Shown here: positions 23,608 to 35,477 of the stretch, piece by piece
How the letters are laid out: every line of letters starts with the position of its first letter
Position numbering within the stretch: the stretch's first letter is position 1
Assembly: GCA_024721275.1 (NCBI GenBank)
Contig: JAMPIX010000002.1
Span: 183,009 to 247,008, forward strand
Direction: 5' to 3'
Length of the DNA: 64,000 bases
DNA from: Mycoplasma sp.
GTDB taxonomy: Bacteria > Bacillota_I > Bacilli_A > Mycoplasmatales > Metamycoplasmataceae
Translations under genes and position numbers: made by a program
The notes under the pieces: generated by a model
Databases searched by the model: none
Told to the model about the DNA's origin: nothing
The model's input: the letters and a program-made list of their open reading frames with translations, nothing else

Positions 23608-25896
23608 TTATTTTATTGTATGATTGATTAATTCTTCTATATTGAGTTTTTTATTATTTAAATCAACATTATCAGATTTATATTCTATTTTAAAATTTAA
23701 ACGATTAGATGTTTTAGTCTCTCCATATTTTTCAGCATCTACCTTTGCAACCGCAAAATACATTTGTCCAATTTTATTTTTTGTAATATCTTTCCTATAT
23801 TTTTTATAAGCATTTATGATTTTATTAGTTTTTTCTTCATCATAATCCCTTGTTCCTTTAACTTCAACATAAAGAAACTTATTCTCTTTTATAAATATAA
23901 AATCAATGAATGATTTTGAAATATCTCCATTTTTGTTAATATACTCTAAATAAACTTCATTGCCAAGAGAAGGATTTTTTGATCATAGATCAAATGAAAT
24001 TTTATTATTAAACATTGTGTTTATGACTGTTTCCATAAATATTCTTTCTGGCGCTGAATCCAAGGCTTGCTTATATTTTTTAAATTTATCTGTATTAATA
24101 TAAGCATAATTATCCTTAACTTTTTCAAAGTCTAAAAGATTCAAATCTGATTCACCATTCTTTGCTTTATTACCTCATATCATGTAATTCTTTTTTAATT
24201 TTGCATTATCTTTGAAATAATAATTATATGAAGCCTTTCCTCCATATTCTCTTATGTAAAGGTCATTGATGTCGCCTATAAAATCTCTTTGGATTATGAA
24301 TAAGTACTGTATATATGTTATTCCATTTAGAGTTTTATTAACATTTTCTTTAAAAAAATCTTTTATAATTTGATTACTATTTTGTCAAATATTACCTAAT
24401 TTTTCTAATTCATTTAATACTTCTATTTTCAATTGAATGGCATTAAAAACTTTTCTTTCAACTTTTATTTGAGCTTCTTTTGTATTATTATCTATATATC
24501 TTCTCTTTTTAAATGCTACATATTGTTTTTCATTTGTAAATTCCTCGATAATTTTTTGCTTAATATTAACAGCTTTATTATTTAAAAATTCTTTTAAAAT
24601 AGTTCGATAATGGGAAAGTGTTTTAAAATTTACATCTCCATCTTCTTTAGCAATTATGATTGGAATCTTTATATCATCATATTTATCAACTAACTTATAT
24701 TGAAATAAATCACGTGCCGGTTCTTGATAATTGGAATAAACATAGTATTTATCAGAAAAATCCATTATTTCAAGATTATTAATAGGATTTCTCTTTATTC
24801 GTCCTAAAGTTTGTTTGTTTAATGTATCTGATGAAACATTTCTCAATTGTATTAACATACATGCTCTTGGAATATCCCAACCTGTTGCTGGTCCCACTTT
24901 AAATATAACTACATCAACAGATGAATTTGGTAAAGAAATAGAGTTTAAATTTGCTTCTTCTAATGTTGACATCTCTTTCTTATCACCATAATAAGTGGCT
25001 CATGTTAATCCATGACTTTCAATTTGTTTTTTATATATTTCAACTTCTTTTGTTAAGTCATCATATGACAAATTTTCTGATAGTGATGAAATTTGTATAA
25101 GTGCTGCAGGATTTATATTAGGAGCAAATTTATTATATTCTTTTTTTATTTTTACAAATTCATTTAAAGCAATATCTAGTAATTCGTAATCATCAATTTC
25201 ATTTTTGTCTAACTGTTTTATATTCTTATTAAATTTGTCTTTTCTTTTTAATAGACTTTGTTTATCATCAAAAAGATCTTGTTCACGAACAACAACTTGT
25301 TCTGAATGGCCATCAGGAGTAGCAGTCATTTTTAAAACAAAATCCGCTGCATTGATAATAGTTTTTTCTTCTTGAAGAGATTTAGAAATTTTTTCCTCTG
25401 TTACAATTCCTTTTTCTTCTTTTAAACCAATATGTGCTTCATCTCTAATATATATCAATTTATAGCCTTCATTTTTTACTTGATCAATAAATACATCTAT
25501 AGTATTTGTTTCAGTAAGTATTTTCCCCCTACCGAAAGATGACTTACCAAAAATAATAACCTTTTTATTTTCAGCAAATATTCTATATTCTTTATCTACT
25601 TTTTTAAGAACATCATTTGAAGGTGATGTAATAATTTCAGTGGTAAATTTACCGGGTAAATACTTATTATAATTATCTAATTTATTTTTAAATTGTAAAG
25701 GTAAATTAGATGATGAAAGAGTTCCCACTAAAAAAACAACTTTCTGTTCTAAATTGCATATATTAGATATTAATGATGCTGCCATAAATGTTTTACCTGA
25801 GCCAGTAGGAGATTTAAAGTCTATTTTTTTTACACCTTGCTCAAATAAATTAGTAAGTTTTTCAACAGCTTGCTCTTGACCTTTAAAGAGTTTCAT
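23608..25896 (-). CDS. type III restriction enzyme, Res subunit
   Basis: This 762-residue protein is the helicase-nuclease subunit of a type III R-M system, cutting DNA after ATP-driven communication between unmodified sites. Helicase motifs: Walker A SPTGSGKTF (29-37), RDEAHIG (motif II), KMTATPDG (motif III) and QTLGRIKRNP (motif VI). A PD-(D/E)XK nuclease pattern appears near the end as FIDFIF..LYVEVKGTRDYD (about residues 670-690). Its ATG overlaps the mod stop (TAATG). It is somewhat shorter than EcoP1-like Res (about 970). No frameshift was found. Confidence 0.9.
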
Positions 25897-27455
25897 TATT
25901 TTTTCTCCAGTGGATGCAATGAATTTAAATCATGCAACAAGTCTATTTCAGAAGATGAATAATTTTTATTCATCATTTTTAGGCCTTGTCTTGCCTTAAA
26001 TTCTAAACTAGATATGTCATCATCTAGCGAACATTTATGAGATTCCACATTAAAAACTCTTAATTTTGCATCCTCAAATGGTTTGTTTTTAATAATTCAT
26101 GGAAAATCTTCTTTTTCATTAGTTGTTGATTTACCCTTAATAATTCTATGAAGTCTTTCATATGTTACTTTATCAGCAATATAATTTTCGTTATTTGTAC
26201 ACAAAATAAATTTTCTATTTCCTCCATCATCTCTATTTAATTCCATGACCGCTTGACCAGTTGTTCCAGAGCCAGCAAAAAAATCAAGAACCAAAATATC
26301 TTTGTTTTGTTTTAAATTTATTAAATATTTTATTAACTCATGAGGTTTAGGATAAGAAAATTTATTATCTCCCAATATTTTTTTTAATGTTGATGTACCA
26401 TTTTCTGTTGTAACATAGTTAAAATTATCAATAAATGATGAAGAAGTGTTTAATAGTTGATTAGGAATTTTATATCCCTCTTTGTTATTGTGATAAATTG
26501 CTCTTATCGCCTTAGGATTTTGACCTTTAATTATGAAAGTAGTTCCTAGTTCGATTTCATCATTAATTTTTGATTGAGATCATCTAGAATTAAATTCAAT
26601 AATCAAATCTCTATCATTAAATTTGTTTTCTTTTTTCAGAAAAACCTTATTCTTAGGAAAAGTTAGTTTTTGTAACCTATTTGTTTTATTGAATAATGGA
26701 GCATCACCAAATTCAGTTTGTTTTCCTTCAGTAAAAATTTTTAAAAAACTATGTGATTTTGTATATGCATGAATGTAATCAACATTTCTAAATACTTTTT
26801 TTCCAGAATTACTTTTATTTGAGTGATGAGTTCTTTCTCAGATAAATGATGTTATAAAATTTTCTTCTCCAAAAATTTCATCCATTAATACCTTTAAATA
26901 TGCTTGTTCTATATCATCAATAGAAACAAAAATAACTCCGTCATTAGAAAGTAATTGTTTTGCAAGTAACAATCTTTCATTCATAATATTTAATCAACCT
27001 GTTCTTGCAAACTTATCCCTATAAATAAATTTACCTGTATATGCATTTTCTTCTGATTTAAGTTCGTTGCCATCTTCTTTTGTTTTTTCAGTATTATATG
27101 GAGGATCAATATAAATTACATCTATTGCTCCTTTATGAGTTAATAATAGGTTTTTTAACGAATCATAATTTTCTCCTATAATTAATTTGTTTTCATCTTC
27201 AAATACTTCATCATTAACATTTATTCTTTTGTCTACATTTTCTGACAAGATTGAAACTGACCCTTGAAAAACTTCTGGAGCAGCATCAAAAACAAAGCCT
27301 TTTTTTACTCTTTGTATTATTAATTGATATCAATTTGTTAATTCATGATCATCTGCTTTATCAAGCATATCTTTAGCTAGCTTCTTTTGGTCTTTATTGA
27401 AATTGGCTTTTGCCAATTCATCTATTTTTTTCTTGTATTCTTCTCTTAAATTCAT
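25896..27455 (-). CDS. type III DNA methyltransferase, Mod subunit
   Basis: This 519-residue adenine-N6 methyltransferase sets the sequence specificity of the type III system. The catalytic motif YIDPPYNTEKT is at about 116-125, the SAM motif LDFFAGSGTTGQAV at about 390-404. DPPY before FxGxG is the beta-class order. The target recognition region lies between them (about 160-350). A GGAAAGAGG ribosome binding site precedes the ATG. No tandem simple repeat was found in the gene, so the usual phase-variation mechanism of mycoplasma mod genes is not evident. Confidence 0.92.
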
Positions 27456-27520
27456 TTTTCCTCTTTCCATAATTTCAAAAGTTTTTGCTATTTTTTATAA
27501 TAATTGATTCTCTATTTATT

Positions 27521-27536
27521 TAATTATTCCCCTCAT
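27521..27536 (+). repeat. isolated transposon-end-like sequence
   Basis: TAATTATTCCCCTCAT matches the TAATTATCCCCTCAT core of the transposon ends at 28288-28311 with one extra T. It has the same orientation as the left end but lies outside the element, upstream of mod. It may be a relic of a related insertion or chance. Confidence 0.35.
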
Positions 27537-27733
27537 ATTGAAACTCAAAGATTTTTATATAAGCATAATCAACAAATGACTTTTTAGCCTTATTTATTTT
27601 GACAAAATTGCTTTTTTTAATATGATGCTATTAATATTTTATATCTTTCATATAAAAATTATAATTCTTTTAAAGAATTTTCATAATTATTTATATAAGT
27701 TAGAAACAATGAATCTTAATAAAACTTATATTT

Positions 27734-28207
27734 TTAAAACTTATATTTTCAATGGTTTTTGTAAGTAAATACATCTTCAGACATAAATGAAGGTATTTCA
27801 TCTTTCTTTTCGATAAATAATCCTTCTTCATTTTTTTTATTTACTTTTACATATGAATATTCATTTTTAGAATTATTAGGCAATTTAATGACAAATACTT
27901 TTAAATCTTCTCTTCCTTCATATTCATCTTCATTAATAAGTTCTACTTTATTCTTTGTTATAAATTTTTCATTTAGAATAGCTTTTAAAAAATCAGTTAT
28001 AGAGTTTCAAGTAAGATTAAATTCATCACCAACGTGATCTTCATCGTTTAATAATCTTTCAAGAGTTTTTTGAGTAATTATTACATCACCATTTATTTTT
28101 GCAACGCCTGGTGAAAAAACTTTGTTATTTACAAAACTATTGATACTAATATCTGCTAACTTAAAATTTAGTTCATCTTTTCTTTTAAATACTTTATAAA
28201 ACTGCAT
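27734..28207 (-). CDS. hypothetical protein next to the type III R-M operon
   Basis: I do not recognise this 157-residue soluble protein. It starts MQFYKVFKRKDELN and ends with MSEDVFTYKNHWKYKF; the last codons form copy 2 of the 54-bp repeat. The start was chosen because GAGGTGA lies 6 nt before the ATG at 28207, although an in-frame GTG exists at 28216. It has one in-frame TGA before the end and one in the middle. The position upstream of mod and a broken paralogue after res suggest that it belongs to the R-M locus. Confidence 0.7.
27735..27788. repeat. 54-bp direct repeat, copy 2
   Basis: Identical with 23432-23485. This copy is the intact 3' end of the hypothetical gene at 27734-28207. 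Just outside it, part of the same sequence (AAAACTTATATTTT) is repeated in tandem. Confidence 0.9.
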
Positions 28208-28336
28208 TTCATTCACCTCATAACTATTAATATAGTTTTCATAATTATATAATATGCAATTTTAATTAATGAAAATAGACTTTTTATGGTAATTATCCCC
28301 TCATGGTAGGTAATTACTTTTTTTATGTTATAAATT

Positions 28337-28361
28337 ATGTGTTAAGATTTCTTTGAAATCT
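28337..28361 (+). terminator. small hairpin inside the transposon left end
   Basis: AAGATTTC and GAAATCTT form an 8-bp stem with a TTT loop, just inside the left inverted repeat. It may shield internal genes from incoming transcription, a known feature of many insertion sequences. No strong T run follows, so termination is unproven. Confidence 0.35.
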
Positions 28362-28371
28362 TAATATAAAG

Positions 28372-28584
28372 GTTAATCATTCAAAAAGAGGATATGCAAA
28401 GCAAGATACAATAGATAGTGTTAAAATAAATATATCAACTAATGGAATCGAAAACTTTTGAAGTGTATTCAAAAGGGGTGTTAAAGGCACATACATTAGA
28501 TTCAGTAAAAAATGAATGCAAAGTTATGTAAATGAGTTTGTGTTCAGACAAAACAACAAAGACAAGTTCTATTTAAAGAACTAG
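28372..28584 (+). pseudogene. IS1595 family transposase, C-terminal remnant
   Basis: Seventy codons read with TGA as Trp give VNHSKRGY, then TNGIENFWSVFKRGVKGTY, then MQSYVNEFVFRQNNK and a TAG stop. This is the end of a DDE transposase of the IS1595 type; the E in GIENFW is the third catalytic residue. The N-terminal two thirds, with the first two Asp residues, are missing, and no start codon or ribosome binding site fits. An internal deletion between the left end and this point is the simplest explanation. Confidence 0.8.
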
Positions 28585-28600
28585 CAGGGAGAGTGTAAGA

Positions 28601-29857
28601 ATGAATAACAATATACAAAGAATTACAAGAGGTATAGCGGAAGCGTGTTATGAAGCTATTTCAGTTGCATACGATGACAAAAGCGCAAAAAAAGAAATAA
28701 TGAGAGGTGGAGGTTCTAACGGAGGGATTCTTACAAGGTTACTTATGCCTAGACCAATGTCGAGTATAAGGATATCCCAAAATGCCCTTGATAAGTGTAT
28801 TGAACATAATGTTGCTCCATTTGATTATTTCATATTGACTAGAGATAAATTGAAGAATAAATATGGACAATTCTTCAGGTCAAATAAAAAGGATATTGAA
28901 AAAGCGAAAGCAGATGGCCAATTTTTGACGGCTGATCATAATATCCCTAATAGAGCAATGTTGGAAAAGATGTTTGAAACATATGAAAAAGATCCAGAAA
29001 ATTGTAGTGTTTCAGATTTTATTAAAATACTAAATGAGCAATCTTACGATTTGATAACATTAGAAGAAAACAAAAAAATAAACGAGCATAAATTCAAATC
29101 CAAAGGAACAAAAATAATGAGAGAAAATTTAGGTTCTAAAAGAATAGAATTTACAGATTTATGATTAACTCCAAAAAGTATAATAAATGATTTTTTCAAT
29201 ATTACTAATCTAAATAAATCTGAGTGTTTTGACCCTTGTGCAAGTGACGGAAGATGATTGGGAAATGAAGGCAAATCTATTGACATTATCCCTACTTCAC
29301 CTAATGTTGAACAAAAAGATTTTTTAACTTTGACAAAAAAAGATATCCCAGAAAATATAAAGTATATTGTTGGTAATTTACCATTTTCTCTTTTAGATGA
29401 ATTCGTAGAGAAATCCTTAGAGCTAGTAGATGAATGTTACTTCTTGGTTAATGGCGATACAATTATGAGACATTTCCCAAAAAATATTAAACACATTTAT
29501 ATATTCTCTGGTTTAGAAGGCAACCAAAGAGATAATAGAAGCAGAGCTGAATTTGATGTCCCGTTTTTAGTTAAATCTGCTTTGTGAACATGTATTGTTC
29601 ATATCACAAAAAAAGATCAACCAAAATGAACCATTGAACAAAACTTAACAAACGAAGAAAAAAGAGATGGGTATCATGTTGCTTTAGGAAAAAATACTTA
29701 TATTAAATCTGAAAAATTAATTGACCAAGACCCTAGAATATCTAGAATTCAAGTGAAGAGTGAAATTAATTGAAAAGGTGGCAAGAGCATAGAAGTTGAT
29801 GGAAAAAAGATAGATCTAAAAACATTTAGTAATGTTGGATGAAATGAAGCAGAATAA
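28601..29857 (+). CDS. passenger gene: DNA methyltransferase with an HNH-like N-terminal domain
   Basis: This 418-residue protein has two parts. Residues about 105-165 show DHNIPNRAM and, some 40 residues on, LITLEENKKINEHK, the spacing of D-H and N residues in HNH endonucleases. From residue 188 follows a SAM-dependent methyltransferase with FDPCASDGRW (210-219) and GNLPF (258-262), an NPPF-like motif that suggests amino (N6 or N4) methylation. A GCAGGGAGAG ribosome binding site is upstream. Several TGA Trp codons occur. A single-chain restriction-modification enzyme is possible; the HNH assignment is inference. Confidence 0.65.
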
Positions 29858-30063
29858 AAAAACAGCCACCTAAACCCAAAACATTCGAAGAGTTATTAAA
29901 GAGATCCGTCAAACCTAAAAAGGAAAAGAAAAAACCAAAAATAAATGGTCTTTTCTTATGTAATTTTATCCACCTACCATGAGGGGATAATTACCCTTTT
30001 AATTTACTAAACAGAAGCATTCAATCATTTTTTCTTTTTTCAGAAAAATTGTGTTGGTGGTAA
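29839..30063 (+). CDS. small basic ORF at the right end of the transposon
   Basis: A 74-codon ORF overlaps the passenger gene by 19 nt. It contains KQPPKPKTFEELLKRSVKPK and a Lys-rich stretch, then runs through the right inverted repeat into flanking DNA. The basic region is plausibly a real DNA-binding tail, but the read-through end argues that the original stop was elsewhere or that it is not expressed. No known family. Confidence 0.3.
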
Positions 30064-31404
30064 TTTTAATAACTTAACAATTCTATTAATTAAATATAAT
30101 TCTCATAAATCTAGTTGTAAATTTCCATAAGTATGAATTAAAAATAAAATTAGTGGAACTAACAATTCAAAAAACAATGAGTAAAGACCATTTGATAAAA
30201 TAATTGTCTTTCCCATTCCTGCAACTTTAAATGAACTTAAGAGAGTTTTTGAAACTGCTGCGATTGGATAAGTCCCACCGAATATAATAAGTATTAAAGT
30301 TGCTCCATGTTGAGATTCTGATGATGCACCTGTATATGCAAGAGGTAAAACAAATGAAAATGCAATAAGTAATATACCTTCTGTTAAACCAATAATGAAT
30401 GTATATAAATTAATTCTTTTATCATTCAATAATGCTGTTTCTTTATCTCCTTTTCCTATATAACGTCCAACAAAATATCCTTTTGTTGCACCAACGCCAT
30501 TTAGAGCAGTATAAAACAATGTTGCAAGAGGTAAAGCAATACCTAAAATTTCATTAGCATCATCACCGTATCATCTTGAATAAATAATTGTTTGTCCATA
30601 CATAATTAATGGTCAAATAATTGCTTGTATTGCCATAGCTCATTTTTTAAATCCTATTTTTAAAATTTCTTTATCTAGATTAAATAACTTTAATGGATTA
30701 AACAATAAAGAATCGGCTAATTTATTTTTTATGACTATTACAATTAATGTTGCTAAAAATAAACAATCTGATAATACTGATGAATATGCAATTCCGTTTA
30801 TTCCCAATCCTGCAACTTTATAAAAAATATAATTAAATAAAGCATTAAGTGATAATGAAAGAATCATTAAATATCCAATTATTTTTTGTTTACCATATGC
30901 ATTAATTCCAATAGAAATAATCATTATGATTATTAAAGGAAATAATTTAAAGACTATTACTTTCATATAACTTTGTGCAAGTCCTGTTGAAGTTGAAACA
31001 TCTATAGAATAGTTTTTACCTTGAAAAAATTCCATAATTTGATTATCAAGGGTAAGAGCAATAACCACACTTATAATGACAATGGCAAGAGTAAATAAAG
31101 TCATTATTTTAAATGTATTACTCATCTTGTCATGCTGATCATTGCCTTTGTATTGATAAATTAAAAAACCAAACATTGCAATAGCTGCATTAATAAAAAC
31201 AAGTACTATACTTGAATATTTTGTAGCAAGAGAAACTGCTGATAATTCTTCTGATCCTGGAGTTTGAAAAACTCCAACCATATAGTTATCAATTAAAACA
31301 ATCAAACTATTAAATATTGAGATAAAAAGCAATGGTAAAGATTTTGAAATAACATCTTTTATAAATGTTTTATCTCAGTATTTTGTCTTAGTTGTTTTAG
31401 TCAT
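30007..31404 (-). CDS. MATE family efflux transporter
   Basis: This 465-residue protein has about twelve membrane helices in two similar halves, as in MATE/DinF sodium- or proton-coupled drug exporters. Diagnostic stretches are LIDNYMVGVFQTPGSEELSAVS in the first half (described in parts: VDNYMVG then ELSAVSLAT) and the paired KKWAMAIQAIIWP start of the second. Substrates are unknown. Its 3' end lies 4-11 bp from the right end and target duplication of the transposon, which therefore inserted just behind it without breaking it. Confidence 0.87.
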
Positions 31405-31434
31405 AATAATAATATTATCATTTAGTTATATAAA

Positions 31435-34062
31435 TTAATAATTTTCTTCAACAAAATGATCTATTAATTCTTTTGCTTTATCGCTTGATAGACTAGATAA
31501 AGATCCTTTTGCAGTTCCACTTGTATCAATTCTAAAATAAGAAATAGTTACAGCAGTTAATCATCCGCCATTTTTATAATTATCTGTTAATTCAGAATCT
31601 ACTTTTTTATTATTTATATTTTCAAACAAATACATAAATAAAGCTTTTTTTGTATTTTCCTTATCAAAAATTTCAGCATTATTATTTCTATATCCTGGTG
31701 TAATATTTTTTCTAATCGGAACATATCTGAATATTTCATGAGCAAAGTCAACACTTCTATCTACATTATTTTTTTTAACTCAATTAATTTTTTCTGGATC
31801 AATTTGTACTTTAGTTTTTACCTTTTCTTTGTAATCTCTTTTAATTTTATAAAGTGGCATCTCTTCTTTATAAACATATTTTGTATCTTTGGTTTCATAA
31901 TATAAATCACCATTAAATTTTTTATTTACATTTAATGCTTTTGTTAATACTCCATGCATCTTTTCTAAAAAATAAACTTTTTCACTTTTGCTTGTTGTTG
32001 CAGAAAATTCATGAATTGCTTTATTAGCTTGCTTTCTTAATGAGTGTAAATCATTTATTATTTCTTTACTTAATTTATTATCATTTTCAAGCGATGCTAA
32101 TGTTTCAAATAATCCTTTCTCATCGGTTGAAAATGTTTTTTCCATAACTCTTCTAACATTTAATCAAAATAAATCATTGTTTTCAAAATTATCTTCAATT
32201 TTCAATGAAAGATCTCTGATATTTTGATCTTCAATTCAATTGAAATTAGAGTCTATATCCATAGAAGTTTCTAATATATTTTTTTCACTATTTATTTCAT
32301 CATGTTTAATATAAGCTTCATTAAAAAAGTTAGCAAAATTACTTTTAATTCATTCCATTCTTTCTGAAAGAAAATCATCATTATACTCATCATACTTTTC
32401 AAAAACTTTATTCATTTTAAGTCTTTCATTTATTATGGAATCTTTTTTTGTTTTGAAAACAGAATTAGAAACTTTTGAATTAAGTTTATCTATCAACAAA
32501 GTTAAATTTCTTATTGAATTTTTTGCTTCACGGTATTTGTAAAACTTGTTCTCTTTATTTTTTAATAAAAACTCATCTCTTCATTTCTGATCTTCTTGAG
32601 GCATGATATGTTCAATTTGAAATTTAGATGAGAAATTAGTAAATGGTTCATGTGAAGAAAATCCAATTTCTGAAGCTAATAAAATTCATTTAATTATTGT
32701 TCTTTGACCAACATAAGAAACATCAAAGTTGTTGTATACAGTTTGGAACGAAGGTAATCTTTGATCATCACTTTCTCTTATAGATAAGAAATTTTGAAAA
32801 CCATCCAAACTAGGCTCTTCAACTTCATTTAAATAATTGTTGAAAAATAAAACAACATCTCTAGTTACATTCTTATCTCTCTTACCGACAATATTTCTAT
32901 ATAAATAATATTTTGCAATAAGCATTAATATATTAAATTCATTTGGACTATTATTTCTAAATTCAATTTGATTATTTTCAATGTCTGTTCAATAATCTAA
33001 CATTGAATAATACATAGGGAATAAAAAAGTTTGATCACTCAACATATTTTTTAAAAATTGTAATTTTGAATCTTTGTTATTTTCAATTTTAATATTTGTT
33101 TTTGAAATCATTCTGTAATAAATCAATGCAGCTTTTTGAATATCTAATATTAAATCTTTTAATGAATCAAAATCATCTATTTTTATATTTTTTTCTTGAA
33201 CATAATTTTTAAAATCAAAATAAATTTGATTAGAGTTTTTTTTCGCAAGTTGAATGTTTGATTTTATGGCAACATAATATCTATAAAATTCACTAGGAGA
33301 AAATTCTGGCTTTTCAAATATATCTTCTATTTTATCATTGTATAAAAATTCTAATTCTTCTTCTTTTGATTGATCATGAAAGTTATATACTTTTGAAAAT
33401 ATAAAGTTTTTAATTAAGTCTGATGGAGTTAATGGTTTACCTGTTGAATTTATTGTTTCAAAAACAACATTTTCGTTTTCATAAGCTTTTAACATTACTC
33501 ATGCAACTGCAATATTATTTTTTAATACATTATAAAAAACAACTGGATTTATTTTTTCTTTATCTATTTTTTTATACATTGCATGATAATTTTTATAATA
33601 ATTAGTTTTCTTTTCTTGTTCTGTTAAATCTTTGAATTTTCCAGTTAATATTTTCGATAATGTTTCTTCAGATTTTGCTCTAGAAATTTTTAATTTTCTT
33701 TGTTTTTCATAAGCTTCATGAATATTTGAATAAATGTATTGATCTATAGGAATTTCATCATTCAATTCATTTAAAGCTCTTAGCAATAATAATATAGTTG
33801 TTAATCTTTGTTGACCATCGACTAAAACTATTTTTGTTGTTGTAGTTGTATCATCATGAATTTTTTTTCAAACCATGCTACCAAGGAAATAAGCAGAGTC
33901 TTCATCTTTCATTGAAATATCTCTAAATCCGAAAATATCATCAACTAATTTCATAGCATTTTTTTCATTTCAATCATAATTTCTTTGATAAATAGGAATG
34001 TATATTTCTTCTCTTTGTCTTTCTAATATTTCAACAATATTTCTTTTTTCAATCAATGACAT
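31435..34062 (-). CDS. DUF262/DUF1524 protein (GmrSD-like) with long C-terminal extension
   Basis: This 875-residue protein begins with DUF262: PIYQRNYDW near residue 22 and DGQQRLTT near 83, the nucleotide-dependent ParB-like core of GmrS. DUF1524 with an HNH-type motif QIEHIMPQ lies near residue 486 and NLTLLIDKLNSKVSN follows. About 300 further residues are unrecognised but helical. GmrSD enzymes cut modified phage DNA. AGGAGA precedes the start. It is divergent from the cytosine methyltransferase gene across 116 bp, so the two may share control. Eight or more TGA Trp codons split it. Confidence 0.85.
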
Positions 34063-34178
34063 ATTATTCTCCTTTTATAAAATAGAAATAACTTTAGTTT
34101 TAACTACTAATTATCGTGTTAATATTCCATATAAAAATATTAAAATGTATAATTTTTATTAGTATAGGTATTAAATAT

Positions 34179-35477
34179 ATGGAAAAAACTAAAGTTAACT
34201 CTAATAAAAAACAAAAAATAAAAGTATTTGAAACTTTTGCAGGTATCGGTGCACAACATAAAGCTATTAAAAATATAAATGATTTTGTAAGTGAAATTAA
34301 CTTAGAAGTAATTGGAACTTCTGAATGAGATGTAAGAGCAATGATTGCTTATTCTCAAATACATAAAAAAAGTGAGTTTGATAAAAAATACAAAGAAATC
34401 AAAGAAACTTGAGATGAAGAAAAAGTAAATAATTATTTTAATGAAAAAGTATTTTCTTTGAATTCTAAAAAGCCATCATTTATAAGAAGAAAAAGTAATA
34501 TATTTAAAATGAATGTTATTGCAGCGAATGAAGTAAATAATAATACACCTGACATAAATAAAATTTCTGCAGAAGATATTATAAATACTGATTTATTAAC
34601 ATATTCATTTCCATGTCAAGGTTTATCAATTGCTAACATGGGAAGAGGAAAAGGTATAAAAGTGGATGCTGATTCAACTTCAAATTTAATTTGACAAATA
34701 AAAAGATTACTAGATGATGTAATAGATAAGAAAATGGAACTGCCCAAATACTTATTGTTAGAAAATGTGACATCTTTAATTGGTAAATCTCATATAGAAG
34801 ATTATAATGCTTGAAAAAATTACTTGGATTCAATTGGATACAAAACATTTACAATGATTTTTTCTGGATTAGATCATAGTTCAATTCAAGATAGAAAAAG
34901 AGTTTTTGCTATTTCAATAAAAAAAGAATTTTTGACTAATTTTAACTTAACAGAATCAGATGTTCAAAAAGAAATAAATGGATATGGATCAAAATTATCA
35001 CTAAAACAAAGGAAAGAGAAATATAAATCAATCTTAAGTACTACTAATAAAGAATATATATCTATGGCTACCCCAAATAATACTAGTTCAAGAAAAAGAA
35101 TGTCTAGAGAAAATGCTACTTTAAATAATTATGAAGATAAAAATAAAGAATATATTTTTAGAACTTTAACTACAAAACAAGATAGACATCCGAATATCGG
35201 AATGATAAAACTTAAAAACAATGATGTTGAAGAAGAAAAACTTAATTATAGATTTATTACTCCAGAAGAAGGATATCAAATTATGGGTTTTTCAAAAAGT
35301 GATTATAAAGCTGTACATAAAAAACTTTTAGTTTCAACAGAAGATAAAAATAAAAAAGAAAAATTATTAACAAAAGAATCATTATATAGACAGGCCGGAA
35401 ATTCAATTGTTGTACAAGTTTTGGAAAGCATTTTCAAATTTATAAAAAAATTTGAAAGAGGTGATTTTTATGAATAA
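34179..35477 (+). CDS. DNA cytosine-C5 methyltransferase
   Basis: This 432-residue enzyme transfers a methyl group from SAM to cytosine C5. Motif I is FAGIGAQHKA (20-29), motif IV is FPCQGLS with the catalytic C146, motif VI is LLENV, motif VIII is QDRKRVF, and motif X is RQAGNSIVVQVLE near the C-terminus. The target sequence cannot be read off. An ATG at 34179 was chosen because a longer in-frame start adds only a non-conserved, hydrophobic stretch. No ribosome binding site fits well. The next gene starts 8 nt before its end. Confidence 0.92.

Larger units (their letters stand above)
28288..29995 (+). mobile_element. IS1595-type transposon carrying a methyltransferase passenger gene
   Basis: The element is 1708 bp long. 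Its ends, 28288-28311 and 29972-29995, are perfect 24-bp inverted repeats beginning GGTAATTATCCCC and ending CATGGTAGGT. The flanks CTTTTTAT (28280-28287) and CTTTTAAT (29996-30003) form an 8-bp target duplication with one mismatch; 8 bp is typical of the IS1595 family. Inside are a truncated transposase, a 418-residue HNH/methyltransferase-like gene and a small basic ORF. Without a whole transposase it can move only if a related enzyme acts in trans. It sits 11 bp from the end of the MATE gene. Confidence 0.85.

Noticed and set aside
25896..27455. Phase-variable simple repeats in the type III mod gene
   Set aside because: Many mycoplasma mod genes have tandem repeats, but none was seen here and the frame is intact.
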